From Malaya genurostris (lineage: Eukaryota; Arthropoda; Insecta; Diptera; Culicidae): a DNA stretch of 64,000 nt. The notes under the pieces are model-generated. The model was not told where the DNA came from. It saw only the letters and a program-made list of their open reading frames with translations, and did no database searches. How positions within the stretch are numbered: the stretch's first letter is position 1; each line of letters starts with the position of its first letter. Shown in pieces: positions 11,101 through 26,100 of this stretch. The stretch covers positions 83,461,025 through 83,525,024 of the forward strand of contig NC_080571.1 of assembly GCF_030247185.1 (NCBI RefSeq), read 5' to 3'. The position numbers were made by a program, and so were the translations under genes.

Positions 11101-14100
11101 CGATCACATCAATCAGGACATCTTCGAGTGTCGCACTTGTGGGCTGACGGGATCTCTGTGCTGTTGCACGGAATGTGCCAAGGTTTGCCACAAGGGTCAC
11201 GACTGCAAACTAAAGCGAACTTCTCCGACGGCGTACTGCGACTGCTGGGAAAAATGCAAATGTAAAGCGTTGATTGCTGGTAATCAAACGAAACGCTACG
11301 AACTGTTGTGCAAAATGGCCACCGATACGGATCTCGTCACGAAATTTAATTCTCGTGGCGAATCTATTCTGCTATTTCTGATCCAAACCGTCGGTCGTCA
11401 GATGGTCGAACAGCGTCAGTATCGTGCCACTTCCCGGGTGAGAAATTCCGGAAACGTTAGAAAAACACCATCGCTGGAGGCCGACAGCGATATGCCGGAA
11501 CATGATTTAGAACCACCACGCTTCGCTAGGAAAGCACTGGATCGATTGTTGAATGACTGGCCGGCGGTACGTTCGATGATTATGACGGGAGCTGAGCTGG
11601 AAAAACCCATCGTGCCGAATCCGGCACAACCGTTCTACGACGACGACAATCAGCAAGTCTATCTACAATCGCAAAGTGGCACAACACTGCTGGATAAATT
11701 CACTCATAGTCTAATTGTAAGATGCAGTAATGATCCGCTGGAAAAACTCCTAGTTACTTTGGTAAATGAACTGCAAAACGAAACCATACCGAGTCGGATC
11801 GAGGAAGCCCAAAAGGTAGCCCGGCGATTCGTACGCTCGGTTGCACGCGTATTTGTGATATTCAGCATCGAACGTTTCCACAATCCGGAGAAGACTAGAA
11901 ATTCTACGACCCAAGCGAAACATTTGCAGGCCTACCGGAGAGTTTTTACGACACTGTTCAAGTTTGCCATCGAAGAGCTAATTGAAATTTCCGATGCGTT
12001 GATAACTCCGGTGCGGCTGGGAGTGGTCAAACCAACGGCTCCCTTCTCGTTGTCATCCAGCAGCGTTGATGTGAGTGATCATTATTTTATTTTAGAAAAC
12101 GTTCATTCGTAATTTTTCTTTTTTTAGAGTACGGATGATCTGTTCTCGGTAGAACCACTGGCACCGCCGACAAATCGAAGTTCGAACATTGTCGATATTA
12201 GTGCCGGCAGTGCCCGCGGAGAACCGGCCGAAGGTGAGCGGAACTCCAATTCTGGGTTCATGTCTCGTATCAACCTACGTCTGCGTGATATCGAAGATAA
12301 CAACGATGCGGATGCAATGGTTCAGGACGACGGAGAAACGTCGGAACAGGAAGAGATGTCCGAACGGGAACAACCGCCTCCGAGAAGAAGTTCCGGTGTT
12401 CGTGCGGTTGCCAGTTCAGCCGCTATCAGTGCCACCGAGGAGGAATCACAGGATCCGTTGAGAAACGAAGATGTAGCGCAAGGGGAAAGCGATACCGAGT
12501 TCAATTTCCACGAAGCCGAAACCGAATCGGACTCGGACGATAATCAGAGCACACAGGACGCGCAGCGAAGTGTGCAAACCGGAGCAACGGCGGGATCGGA
12601 CACAGGTGACGATCTGAGTGGGGTGAACGTTTCAAACGGAAGTTAAATTTTGCTACAACTTTTAGGTCTGGCAATGCTGTTCGACAACGAAGATGACTCA
12701 GGCGATTCGAGCCAACCGGATGACGAAGGATCGGAGGATGGTGAGAGCGATGATCATTCGCACGAAGATTTCAGTTTAGGCGATGAACAACTGGAGCGTA
12801 GACAAACTACCAGCGGTAATCAGCGTACGAATTTGGCTCCTCAATCGATGCAGTGGGCTATCCGTAGTCGGGATACGGCTGGACCGGAGCGTGTTCGCCT
12901 AACTACTGGAGGATCCAATTTGGTTTTCATCGATCCTAATGCCTTGAGACGAACTACGACGGCCAGTGCTGCTGTTACCGCAGCGCAGCAACAGGAATCA
13001 CCCACAATGACAACTACCGCTAGTGCGTTGGCACGTGCTTTCGGAATTGTCTTGAGACAAATTTCAGATTTGATCGGTATGCTGCCGACTAGCTTTACGG
13101 GTGCGTCGTCCGCGTTGGATGTTACTCATCAGGAGGCAGTTCAATTGCAAGTAAGGATTGACATTTGACGTTTTGATTGGGTTCAGTTATTTATTATCTT
13201 TCACTCAGATGTACGTTGAGAAACGGCTCAGACCTACTTGGGAGTGGATTCTAACCGTTATGGAGGCTACAGAAGCTCAGCTTCGGTTCGGTGCTTCGTT
13301 AACGGATTCTACGGATTCGACTCATCCACTACACCCGTTGAATACACCGAGTTCATCGAACAATAATAACAACACATCCAGCGGTATTATGACCGGAGTG
13401 GTTGGTAAGTGTTTCGTTTTTGGTACATCGTGAATGACAGTTAGTAACAATGGATTTTCTCATTTTCAGCACGCAGTAGAAATCGAGCTGCCATCAGTAC
13501 TTTAGGTGCAACCACCGCTCGAAGTCTCGGATTCAGTGACAACAGTAACAACGAGCGCAGCACGCGAGATGGTAAGTTTACCGTATATGCATAAATTTTC
13601 TTTCGTGAATACACACACGTCTCCGAAACAAGTGAGAGCTAGTTCTAGATTTTAAAGAAACTCGATTTCAATCCCCATCTATTAAAATTCCTGCTTTGCA
13701 ACCGCACGCATATGCTTCTCGGATGCATCCAGTGAACGAAAAGCTTCGTGCTGTTGACAACTTATAAACTGCTAACGCACTGATGAGTCGAAAACGAAAC
13801 GTAAAACTAGAATCTTTTTCGTAAAAATAGAACTTTTCTTTTAGAATAATTCACATCGTGTGTAGTTCTTAGGACGAGTTATTTTATTGCATTACTCGAT
13901 ACCTGCAAAAAAAACCTTTTGGAAGATTTGCATCGTGTGTCGTTCGCACACAATTTCAGCGTTGTTACGGCTGCGCATTTTTGTACAGGTTTGAGTGGGG
14001 TGGTACGGGTTTCGAGCGGCTTATGAAATTTCAGGAATAGAATATTTCTGTTGCAAATTTTAAACACGTGTCGAGATTAGAGATGGAACTTTTTGGCATA

Positions 14101-17100
14101 AGAAAGTTTTGAGGACTGAGTGGAATAATTCTAGACTTCAAAGAATAAAAGTTTCAATAAGTGAAACGAAGTTGAACTTCTTACCATCTGATATGTAATT
14201 ATTTCGCATTAACGCAAAACGTATCCGGGTTCTTGGTTCTCCCTACATTGTTGAGTATGTGTATGGGGAGCAAAAATTGAAGGATATTCTATCATTTCTT
14301 ACCTAATGTGATGGAGAGCTCTAGTCAGAGGGAGTTAATTAATCCTTTCTGTATTGACTATATCGATAATGATTGGGTCTTTTCGGCAAGCATTAACTGA
14401 GAGAGACGAAAGACATGAAATGAAAAGACGGATAGGTATTCTAGATTGAATCAGTTATAAATTCAGAACGGAAAAGATAGCTTAGACAGGCTCATATAAG
14501 TATGCTCGAAAGAAAGCCGACAGACACGTGACACGACCATACTTGAACACTCGAATTCATTGTTCGACTCCCTCTAGTAGAAGGTAAAATAGAATTCATT
14601 TCTTTCTTCTTTTTTTTTTTTTTTTTTTCAATAGTATAATATATATTTTCAGGCACACTGCTTAAGCTCTAAGATGCCAAGGGTATTTCCTAATCTTAAT
14701 TAACGACTAACTTAAAACTAGAATAGTATTATTAGATTATGTCGTCTAGAATTTTTGAAAAAAGCTTTTAGCTGGTATTCGGCAGGTGTCGGTGAATTGA
14801 ATATTGCATGAATTCCAAATGGTGCTATATATGGCCGCTTCCTTTCGGTTCGTGTGGGTCCGCGGGAAACACCCCCAGGCTACGAAGGCCCGGCGGGTGG
14901 CCCGCATGCTGGTCATCGTTTGGAGCGTAGGACCGTAGGCGGTGATGGTGATGTTACGAAGAGATGAGAAAATAAAAAAAGTAAATATTGTGAAAACCGA
15001 GGTAAATAGGGGGTATGGAAACAAAATGTCTGAAAACTACAGAGATCTAATTAGTTGCCATCGAGATGGTGAAGAGACATGGAAGGGGGGAACGAAAAGT
15101 TAGTGACAAAAAAAGATCTTGTTAGTTCCAATGAAGATGGTGGACAGGGACGGTGATCGAGAGAATCGAGCGGATGTTAGTGTCGAACCTGTAGGTGGAG
15201 ATTATACTTTCTGAGCGAGGTATAACAGATTACACTTGGATATTAATGTGTTTGAGGTACTGGTATATAAGAAGCGAAGCATATAAGAGATATCCCGACT
15301 AGCCAACACATCTCGGACCGGAACTTCAGGTGGTCTACCTCGGGCCCTTAGGGAGTCCTTTAATAAAGACCTGGCGTCACGATACTCCGTACACGTCCAT
15401 ACGACATGCTCGATGTCCTGATAACCGTCACCACAAGCGCAGAGACCGCTCTCCACGATTCCAATACGCCGGAGGTGCGCGTTGAAGGTGTAATGGTTTG
15501 ACATGAGCCGAGACATCACACGAATGAAGTCACGACTCACGTTCATCCCCCTGAACCAAGGTTTCGTCGATACCCTAGGGATAATGGAATGCAGCCATCG
15601 TCCCAGTTCGCCATTGCTCCATGAAGTTTGCCAACTTTCGAGAGTTTTCTGACGAGAGATACTGAAAAATTCATTGAAGCAGATTGGTCTTTCATAAATA
15701 TCACCTTCTAATGCGCCCACCTTAGCCAATGAGTCTGCCTTTTCATTGCCCGGAATGGAACAATGCGAAGGGACCCAGACTAACGATATTAAATAAGACC
15801 GTTCAGATAAAGTTCTCAAATGTTCCCGTATTTTCCCCAGGAAATATGGGGGATACTTTCCTGACTTCATTGCCCGGAGAGCTTCTATTGAGCTTAGACT
15901 GTCCGTGACAATGAAGTAATGGTCTTTGGGCAAGGTTTCAATGATCTCGAGGGTGTACTGAATAGCAGCTAATTCTGCGACGTAGACTGAAGCCGGATCA
16001 CTGAGTTTGTACGAAGCGGTGATGTTCTGATTGAAGATTCCGAAGCCTGTGGACCTGTTGATGTTTGATCCGTCAGTGTAAAACATCTTTTCACAGTTGA
16101 CTGTTCTAAATTTATTATAAAAAATATTTGGGGCCACTTGAGGGCGCACGTGGTCCGGAATTCCACGAATTTCTTCTCTCATGGATGTGTCGAAAAACAC
16201 AGTAGAATTAGTAGTATCCAAGAAATGAGCACGGTTGGAAACAAACGAAGAAGGATTAATATTCTGAGCCATGTAATCAAAATACAAGGACATAAAACGG
16301 GTCTGAGAATTGAGCTCGACAAGCCTTTCGAAGTTTTCAATCACCATCGGATTTAAGATATCGCATCGGATTAGCAATCGATATGAGAGATCCCAGAATC
16401 GGTTTTTCAACGGTAAGACGCCCGCGAGCACTTCGAGACTCATCGTATGAGTCGACTGCATGCAACCTAAGGCAATACGCAAACAACGATACTGAATTCT
16501 TTCCAGTTTAATGAAATGGGTGTTCGCGGCAGATCGGAAGCAGAAGCATCCATATTCCATTACGGACAATATCGTTGTTTGGTACAGCCTGATCAGGTCT
16601 CCTGGGTTTGCACCCCACCAAGTTCCGGTTATTGTGCGAAGAAAATTGATTCTCTGCTGGCATTTTTGTTTCAGATATCTAATGTGACATCCCCAGGTGC
16701 CTTTGGAGTCGAACCAGACCCCGAGATATTTAAATGTGAAGACCTGAGCTATGGTTCCACCCCCTAGTTGAAGCTGTAGTTGTGCTGGTTCTCGCTTTCT
16801 TGAAAATACGACCAGCTCAGTTTTCTCCGTAGAGAACTCGATACCCATTTGAAGAGCCCATGTCGACAAGTTGTCGAGGGTATCTTGTAATGGTCCTTGG
16901 AGATCGGCAGCTTTGGGTCCTATAATGGACACAACGCTGTCGTCGGCAAGTTGTCTTAGCGTGCAAGATGTGTTGATACATTCATCAATGTTGTTTACGT
17001 AAAAGTTGTATAAAAGGGGGCTTAAGCATGAGCCCTGAGGAAGACCCATGTAACTGAATCGTATTGTCGACAAATCACCATGTGCAAAATACATGTGTTT

Positions 17101-20100
17101 CTCGGACAATAGATTATGTAAAAAGGTATTCAAAACCGGCGAAAGACCATGCTGGTGCAGCTTCTTAGATAGGATATTTATAGAAACTGAATCAAAAGCC
17201 CCCTTGATATCTAGAAATACTGATGCCATTTGTTCTTTACGAGCAAATGCCATTTGAATTTCGGTTGAGAGCAACGCAAGACAATCGTTCGTTCCTTTAC
17301 CCCTGCGGAAGCCGAATTGTGTATCTGAAAGTAAACCATTAGTCTCGACCCAATTGTCTAGACGGAAGAGAATCATTTTTTCGAACAACTTCCGGATACA
17401 GGAAAGCATAGCAATCGGCCGATACGAATTGTGATCGGAGGCTGGTTTCCCAGGTTTTTGAATGGCGATAACTCTCACTTGTCTCCAGTCGTGTGGAACA
17501 ATATTACCCTCGAGGAACTTGTTAAACAAATTCAGCAAGCGCCTTTTGGCAGAGTCAGGAAGCTTTTTCAACAAGTTGAATTTAATTCTGTCTAACCCCG
17601 GGGCCTTATTGTTACACGACAAGAGCGCAAGTGAGAACTCTACCATCGAAAACGGTGTTTCGTTTGTATTCGAAGTCGCGGCGCGGGATATCTTCTGTTC
17701 CGGAACAGAATCAGGACATACTTTTTTAGCGAAATCGAATATCCAGCGGTTAGAATATTCCTCGCTTTCGTTCGTTGTGTTTTGGTTTCGCATTCGTCGG
17801 GCTGTGTTCCAAAGAGTGCTCATCGATGTTTCTTTTGTTAATCCGTCAACAAACCGTCGCCAGTAACCTAGTTTCTTTGCTTTAACTAAGTTCTTCATTT
17901 GCTTATCTAGCGCTGCGTAATTTCTATAATTATCAGGTGTTCCATATTTTCTGAACTTTTTGAATGCTAAAGATCTTTCCGCGTTCAGTGATGAGCACTC
18001 TTTGTCCCACCACGGGTTGGGAGGACGAATGTTAGTATTCGCGCCGGGTATACGTTTCGTCTGAGCTTGAATCGCAGTGTCGAGAATCAAGCCAGCCATA
18101 AACGTATACTCTTCCTCCGGAGGAAGTTCTTGTGTTGTTTCTAGTTTCTCAGATATCGATATTGCGTAGTATTTCCAATCAATATTTCGTGTGAGGTCAT
18201 ACAAAACATTGATTGTTTCCGATGGTCTTAATCCGCTGGCGATTGAAATTACGATAGGCAGATGATCGCTACCGTGGGGATCAGGGATTACCTTCCACGT
18301 GCAATCCAACCGTAGCGATGTCGAGCAGAGGGATAAGTCCAGCGCACTTGGTCTTGCTGGTGGTGCGGGAATTCGTGTCATTTCTCCCGTATTCAAGATT
18401 GTCATATTGAAGTTGTCGCAAATATCATGGATCATAGCTGATCTGTTATCATCATGAAGACAACCCCATCCCGCACCGTGAGAGTTAAAGTCTCCTAAAA
18501 CTAACGTCGGTGCGGGAAGAAGTTGCATGATACTGCTGAGCCAGTGGTACCCAACTGAGGCTCTAGGGGGAATATAGATGGAAGCAATACAAAGGTCCTT
18601 GCCTTTAATTGTGACATGACATGCGACAACTTCAATACCTGATATCGAGGGGAGGTTAATTCGAAAGAAGGAATAGCACTTTTTGATCCCCAAAAGTACT
18701 CCTCCGTAGGGATTATCTCGATCCAGGCGAATAATGTTAAAATCGTGGAAGTTTAGTGATACATCAGAAGTTAACCAAGTTTCGCACAATGCAAATGCGT
18801 CACATTTCAGATTATTTACTAAGTATTTAAAAGGATCTATTTTCGGGATGATACTTCTACAGTTCCACTGTAAAACAGTGATCGAATCCTTGACCTCGTT
18901 CGAAAAATTAGCCATCGAAGGAAACGATTGCTGAGAGGAGGGGCCATTTTGCAGTCAGCTGCATCAAAAACATTTTAACTTTTGGCAGGAAAGTCATCAA
19001 AATACCTTTTAGGGGGTCAGAAATGTTGAAGACGGATTTTCTTTCTTCTGATCATGCTTGTATGAGCCTGCCTAAGCTAGCTTTTCTGTTCTAAATTTAT
19101 AACTGATTCAATCTAGAATACCTATCCGTCTTTTCATTTCATGTCTTTCGTCTCTCTCAGGTAATGCTTGCCGAAAAGAAACAATCAAACTCCAAAACGT
19201 AGTCCGAAACAAGAAGCATCGATCAGGCCGAGGGTTCGAAAGCTGTACAATACGATTCTTGCTGGAATTTTGAACTGCATAATCATGGACGACGAAACCT
19301 ACGTGAAACTCTATTACAAATCCTTGCCGGTACCACAATATTATACGGTGCGAGAAGATAAAGTTTAAAACCACTCCGAGACATCGATTGAAGTCGAAAA
19401 ATTTGGTTAGAAAGCTACGGTCTGGCAAGCAATTTGTAGCTGCGGTAAGATTTCGAAACCCTTCATCACCACTGCTTCAATGAACAGTGAAACATACATC
19501 AAAGAATGTTTACAAAAACGACTTCTACCCATGATTCGAAGCCACATGGATCCTGTTGTCTTCTAGCCAGATCTTGCTTCTTGCCACTACTCGAAATCAA
19601 CGGTAGAATGGTATACTACCAAAAATGTCACTTTTGTCCCAAAAGACATAAATTCACCAAATTGCCCACAACTTCGACCAATTGAGGAATTTTGGGCATT
19701 AGCGAAGGCACATCTTAGGAAACATGTCTCGGCAGCCGGTTCGGTTTTACATCTTATCCAAGTCAGTCGATAAAACAAAACCGCTTACGATCGGGACAGA
19801 AGAAACCAAGTACACTATTGTGTAGTGAACAATAGAACGACCTTGACATGAGTGAACCAAACGAACAAAAGCTTCCACCGACACGAAAGAATACAACTGT
19901 TGTTGACTTCAGGCAGTGCAAAATTCGACCTTCGATACGAGAACTTGAAGGTTTGCTTAAGGAGCAAATGCATCTTGACACTAAACGTGTGCATTTACTT
20001 CAATGCAATAAGACAAATAATGTTGTTTACATCCAGTTTTATAAAGAGTTGGATGCAATCCAATTCGCAAAAGACTAACAATGTGCACTATGTGGAGCAC

Positions 20101-23100
20101 GAGAACATTAGGTACAACATCCCAGTATATATGGATGATAGTGCTATAGAAGTGCGTGTGTATGATCTTCACTCAAACGTCACCGATTCTTATATTCGCA
20201 ACACTATGTCCCAATACGAAGAGATTCTCTGTCGAAAAAGAAAAGTGGAAGAATTTTTTCCCGGTATTCTAAATGGCGTACGTTTATTACGCATACACTT
20301 GAAGAGGCTGATACCTTCTTATGTGATTTTCGGTCAAGATACAAGAATTCCGTGCAAACCACTTGTTACCTATGACAATCAGATGGCCACATGTCAATAT
20401 TGCCAAAAAAGCTGTTCACTACGGTAAGCCTTATGGAAAACTGGACAAGGAGACAACCAAACCAAAGGACAACGGTGCTTCCTTCACACCAACCCCAAGT
20501 AACTCCAGTACACCTGTGACAGCCGCCAACAACAGGGAAGTATCCCCTTCAACGAATCCATCATCATCCCCTATAGAACAAAGTACACCAGCTGCAGTTA
20601 ACAACTTACCCTCCAACCAACCGGCAATTGCAATCAATGTACAAAAAGGTGCATCTACAGCAACTAGCAACGAAAAGAAGACGGAAATAGGCAACAATAC
20701 CATCGATGCGGCAATGGATGGCGAGAAAAATGGTGATAACGAGATCCAACTCAAAAAAAATTATTTAAAAAATCGGCTCAATCGGCCACGTAAAGCTTGT
20801 ACGCAAATGGGCTTAAATAAAAATATCTTTTAAATAAAAAAGAAAACATTTTTACTCTGGTAGAAGATGCTACAAGAACTCGCTGTCTCTCAATGCATGA
20901 ACCGTGAGAGAATTTTTCTACATTTCTTCGCTCCACTTCACTTCACTGAGTATTTCACAGCCCTAATAAAATATATACAGTCCGGCAATGATCGGCGCTG
21001 TGAGTAATTTACCAAGAGAAAATCGCAAGTTGATAATTCGACTTGATGATTCTCATCCTAGGTTACAATATACAATATTTCCAAACCCTGGTCTGGAGAA
21101 TTCACAGCTATTTTCATAGATACAACTTATACAAATGTTACATGCACATAGTCAGAATAAGCGGCAATAGTAAAAGAATCGGATCACAAAACGAAAATAA
21201 GCGACCGTTTGTTGCTTCAGATAAAATCCTCACAGCAGTGTGCTAACCCGTGATGCTCAGACAGGTCATCGGTGTAATGTAACGTTTTTTGCATTAACTT
21301 TTCTCGGAGATGGCTGAACCGATTTTCAAAAACTTAGGCCTCAGACTCCCATTAACAAATTCTTTTGAAAATTCAATTTCTTGTTTTTTTAATATTGATG
21401 TAAAATACTTACCAATTTCCGCGGATGGTCAAATAAACAAAACTTTTTTAGCATGAATATTTAAAATAACAATTTATATCAAACAATATGGCGTCGATAT
21501 CTAGGCATTGTCGACCCCTCTATAGTCAGTTTACGTCGACCCTCACAAAAAGGATATTGACCCCAAGGGGTCTATATGGACCACTTTGGGAACCCCTGGT
21601 CTAACGGTTTCCACTCAATCATTGCAAAACTGATCTTAGTAACTTGGGCGACTTTGTCAAATCAACTAAAAAAAAAATAATAAATCGTTATATTCGGAAG
21701 TTTTCCCGACAAAGGCTAAATGTCTGGATTATTTACGTCTTACTTGATTACAATATCCACGTTGCAAATAACTACAACACTCTTTTCTCTCTTCTTCACA
21801 ACAGGATCATCTTCATCAGATGCCGCCTCAAGTCGTCGCGATTTCCTGACCTACTGTCTGTCGCTGATGCGAGCACACAATTCGGAACATCGGGACTTCC
21901 TGCCGGTGTTGGACGTGACGGCACTGCGTCATGTGGCGTATGTTCTGGATGCCATTCTGTTCTATATGCGGGCTACCAACGATTGTGACATAGATCGTAC
22001 CACAACCGGTTCGAATGTGTGGGACGATCAAGATGAGAACGAAAACGAAGATACCGAAGAGGACATTTCGACTTCGATTGTGATGGACACCGATTCGGTG
22101 GATGATGATATGATGCGCCCGTCCTTAGGACGTCGGCATTCGTTTTTCCAGCGGTCCGATTCGACGCTGTGTTTAGGATGTCCCGCACCGGATCCCTTCA
22201 ACAATGCGCTAGCGGAAGCATTACCGCTTGCCGATCAGCCCCATCTGCTGCAACCGAACGCTCGCCGGGAAGAATTATTCGGTATGCCGAAACGTCCGAT
22301 AACATTGCCTGCCAATACGTCACAACCACCGACCGGTGATGGGAATGTAAACCTAGAAATTCCACCAGTTCGACTGAGTTTGTCATCTGGCATTAGAGAC
22401 GATGGATCCGTCACACAGGGAGAAGGTTCGGCTGTAACCGGAGGAAACGTTGAGACTGTTGCGATGGAAATTTATCAAGATGAGTCATCTCAAGACAGAA
22501 AACAAAGTAGCACCAGTGGTACGGTTGAAATTGCCATTCCGGTCAGTATCTACCAGGATGCGAAACAGCACAAAACCACGATCGTTGTGAATGAGAAAGG
22601 CGAACCCGTTACTCCGGCCAAAGAAATCCCGGTTGGTTCGGATGCGGAACCGAAAGCCGGCCCGTCTGGTGAGCAATCACAATCTCCGAAACCACCACCA
22701 CCGCCACCGCCGGTTGCGACCGGATCGAGTTCATCTGGAGAAGTCTACTACAAGAAGAACCGACTATTCTACATCAAAAACAAGTACAATGAGGAATCCG
22801 ATATAGATATCGACGAAATAAGCATTAGTTCCGATGAGCCGCAGGATTTATCACAGTGTATTAAACTGGATCTAGACACAGATCAAGATCATGACGAATT
22901 GTCCGAATCCGACTCGGAGGATTCACATCAGATTATAAAACGTCAGAAAATGGATGAAAGCGTAACGAATGAAGATGGGGGTTCGGTTGTTGTGGGTTCC
23001 CAGGATGCTTCCGCATCAACAATTCGGCCACCGATTATTGTCACACGTCGGAAAGTAGCCATGGAAACGTCGCAGCAGCCAAGCGGAAGTGGTACGTTTC

Positions 23101-26100
23101 ATTTGATTGATTATTTGATATTGTGTTCGGTCGATATTTGATTAAACAATTGATTGATTTTCAGGATCAGATGGACCACCTGCCGTAATTACACCGCAGA
23201 GTAGTTCCGCGTCTGTATCATCCTTATCGGAGCAACAGGGCAGTATGGCTTCGTTTGTGACATACTCGACGTCACAAGTGACGGTAGCTACCGGATCTGG
23301 AACGGTTGTAGCCGCCAGTGGATCCCCCGGAAAAAGTGTTATCGTTCGGGCTGGACCATCAACGGTAAGTTTGTCATTTCCTGCAATGTTTCTACTGTTT
23401 GAGCACTTTGATACGGAGACTGCTTCGAATGTATTACGGCAATCCTCTCACCATGTAGCTCGTAGAGAAAATACGCTTTCTGATGACCTCGGAAGATGAA
23501 GGAGTTTCACCGAGGACAGATACGAAGTGCACATACAAATTAAATCGAATCTAGTTTAGCAAAGAGCATGTTCTATGACAATAACAATCGTTTTTCGTTT
23601 TTTTTTCTTCTATTGTAGTCATTCTCGCCATCATCTAACGCTACAACTGAGGTAATACAACATGCGGAAGCAATGGATTTACAGGAAATTTCCGCTCACG
23701 TTACAGTTGAAACGACACCAAATGTGCAGCAGACAGTTCAGCAAGAACTTCCCCCACGGGGAATTTATCTCCGTTCCGGCAATCAAATGAACTCGTCCAT
23801 TCTATCCGACATTCTGCTAGGCCGTTGGCGTCTATCGTTGATATTGTTTGGACGGGTATTCCTCGAAGACGTAGGCATCGAGCCGGGCAGTGTTATCTAC
23901 GAACTGAACGGATTCCCCGTAAAAGAAGCAAAGTTCAGGCGGTATATGGAGAAATTACGCAATGCACAGCAGAAAGATCTTACGTTGTCGAAGATGGAGC
24001 GAAACAGGGCGGCACTGCTAACGCAGACGTTCAAAGAACTGAACACCCACTACAACAACCGAAGACTGCAATCACCGTTGGCGTTTAGTCGAGTGAAAGT
24101 AACGTTCAAGGACGAACCTGGAGAAGGTTCCGGTGTTGCCAGAAGCTTCTACACTTCAATTGCGGAAGCACTTCTAGCAAATGAAAAATTGCCTAATTTG
24201 GACGCAGCGCAAACCGGTGCAGCAAAGTATACATCCGTTCCTTTCAATAGTATGTTACAGCGACCGCGTGGTACAAGCGGAAGCGGTTCCACACCTGCTG
24301 TCGGTGGCGGTAATGGCAACGGAGGTACCAATCGGGATTCTAATGTACGCCGTGGATTGTCCAGCAAGCAACCGTTGTGGAGGCCAAATCGGGACTCGAG
24401 AAAAACGCTTAATTACGACGCAAGGCCATTCCGACCGGCTAGCGAGCAGGTTCAAGGACCTAGCAGTGGCAACGCAGGCGTCGGTGGAAACAATAGTCCA
24501 CCATTCTTGCAAATTAACGATACTCTACCCGCCCATCAACAACAGCTTGGAGAGCGTTTGTATCCAAAAGTCCAAGCATTATATCCAAACAATGCACCGA
24601 AAATTACTGGAATGTTGTTGGATCTGCCGGCAACTCAGATTCTAATGCTGCTGGCTTCGGAAGAGAGCCTTCGTCAAAAGGCTAATGAAGCACTGGAGAT
24701 TATTCTGAGTCGACAACGATTAGAAATAGATAATTTGAGTGTTGCCGGGGCCCCTGGATCATCGGCATCGGTGACTGTCGCAGGAAGTCCAGTCGAACAA
24801 CAACAAACCACTGGAAACACTATATACTCACCAAATCAGAACGCGGGTCTGTCGAAAAAAAGTGGTCCGGTTTTGATTTTAGAAGACTGTCAACTTGACG
24901 CCCCGCTTTTCTATTCGCCTGGTAAGCGCGGATTCTACAGTCCTCGTCAAGGGTATCCTTCCAGTGAACGACTGAATGCATTTAGAAATGTTGGAAGGTA
25001 GGTTTTAAAATTTGAAGGATTTTTTTTTTGGTACGAAGTTTTTACGATCCTTTTTCGCAGGCTGATCGGACTGTGTTTATTACAAAACGAACTGTTTCCA
25101 CTGTTCCTTCAACGACACGTTCTTAAGTATGTCCTGGGCCGGCAGATCCGTTTTCACGATCTGGCATTCTTCGATCCGGTTGTGTACGATTCGTTGCGAC
25201 AGCTGGTGAAAGATTCGCAAACCAAGAGTGGAATCACCATTCTGCAGAGCTTGGAGTTGAATTTTGTGTGAGTATGGTTACCAAGGTAGATGTTAGCTAT
25301 TCGTTCTGTTATATCGAGGGGGTTCTCTAGTGGGACGGCCGTTTTCTAATGCTATTCTGATGATTATTTTTGTTGTTGGGATACAGTCGAAACAAAATAA
25401 GTATTATACTTCATATCTGTTTTGAATTCATTTAAACAATCTTTGTAAGCTTTAAGAAGTCAAAATATTTTTGTACAGGTGCTGCGATCACGAAAAGGAA
25501 CTGCTGATTTCGGTTTCGTGTTTTGAGAACAACGTGCTTAGAAGTTGAACGAGCCCAGCACGTACAACTTCAAAAAGCGAAATATCCTTGAATGTATTTT
25601 TTTCTCACATACTAGAAGACCGCCTTGAATTGTGTGCGGTTTTCAAAACCAAGGCTTTGATTCAAGAACTATATACAGAATAGAAATTAGAACTGTTGAG
25701 AAAATTTATGAACGTAAAACAAAAAGACTCAATTTGGTTATTGTAAAAATAATTACAGTTTGTTGATAATGTAGCTATGGTTACTTTTTTCTTCGGGTAC
25801 TCTGGCTTTTATACCAGACAACATCAAACAGTTGATTGTAATACTTGAACATCGTGACAGAGAGACTATCGGTCTTTTGCGGATGCTTGCAATCGATCGA
25901 AAATTGCCGAGTCGACCAAAATGCTGAAAAGAAGTATATCAACACTATTCAATATTATCGAATCAAAATGTTTCGATCGAATGTTAAAACTTACATTTTA
26001 TCATTCGATCGAGTTTTGTATGGAAATATCGAACGAGATCGACGACGGAGAGATACGGAATGCAAAATTCCGTATTCGATAGAAATAATCTGATTCGAAA

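Noticed and set aside
13572..21804. A break in hyd suggested by the 8.2-kb gap between exons 7 and 8
   Set aside because: Exons 7 and 8 have matching phases and consensus splice sites, and the family sequence continues across. The gap is a transposon-filled intron.
25845..26093. Short frames in the TTCGATCGAA MITE clusters
   Set aside because: Palindromic repeats create matching frames on both strands; there is no family similarity.
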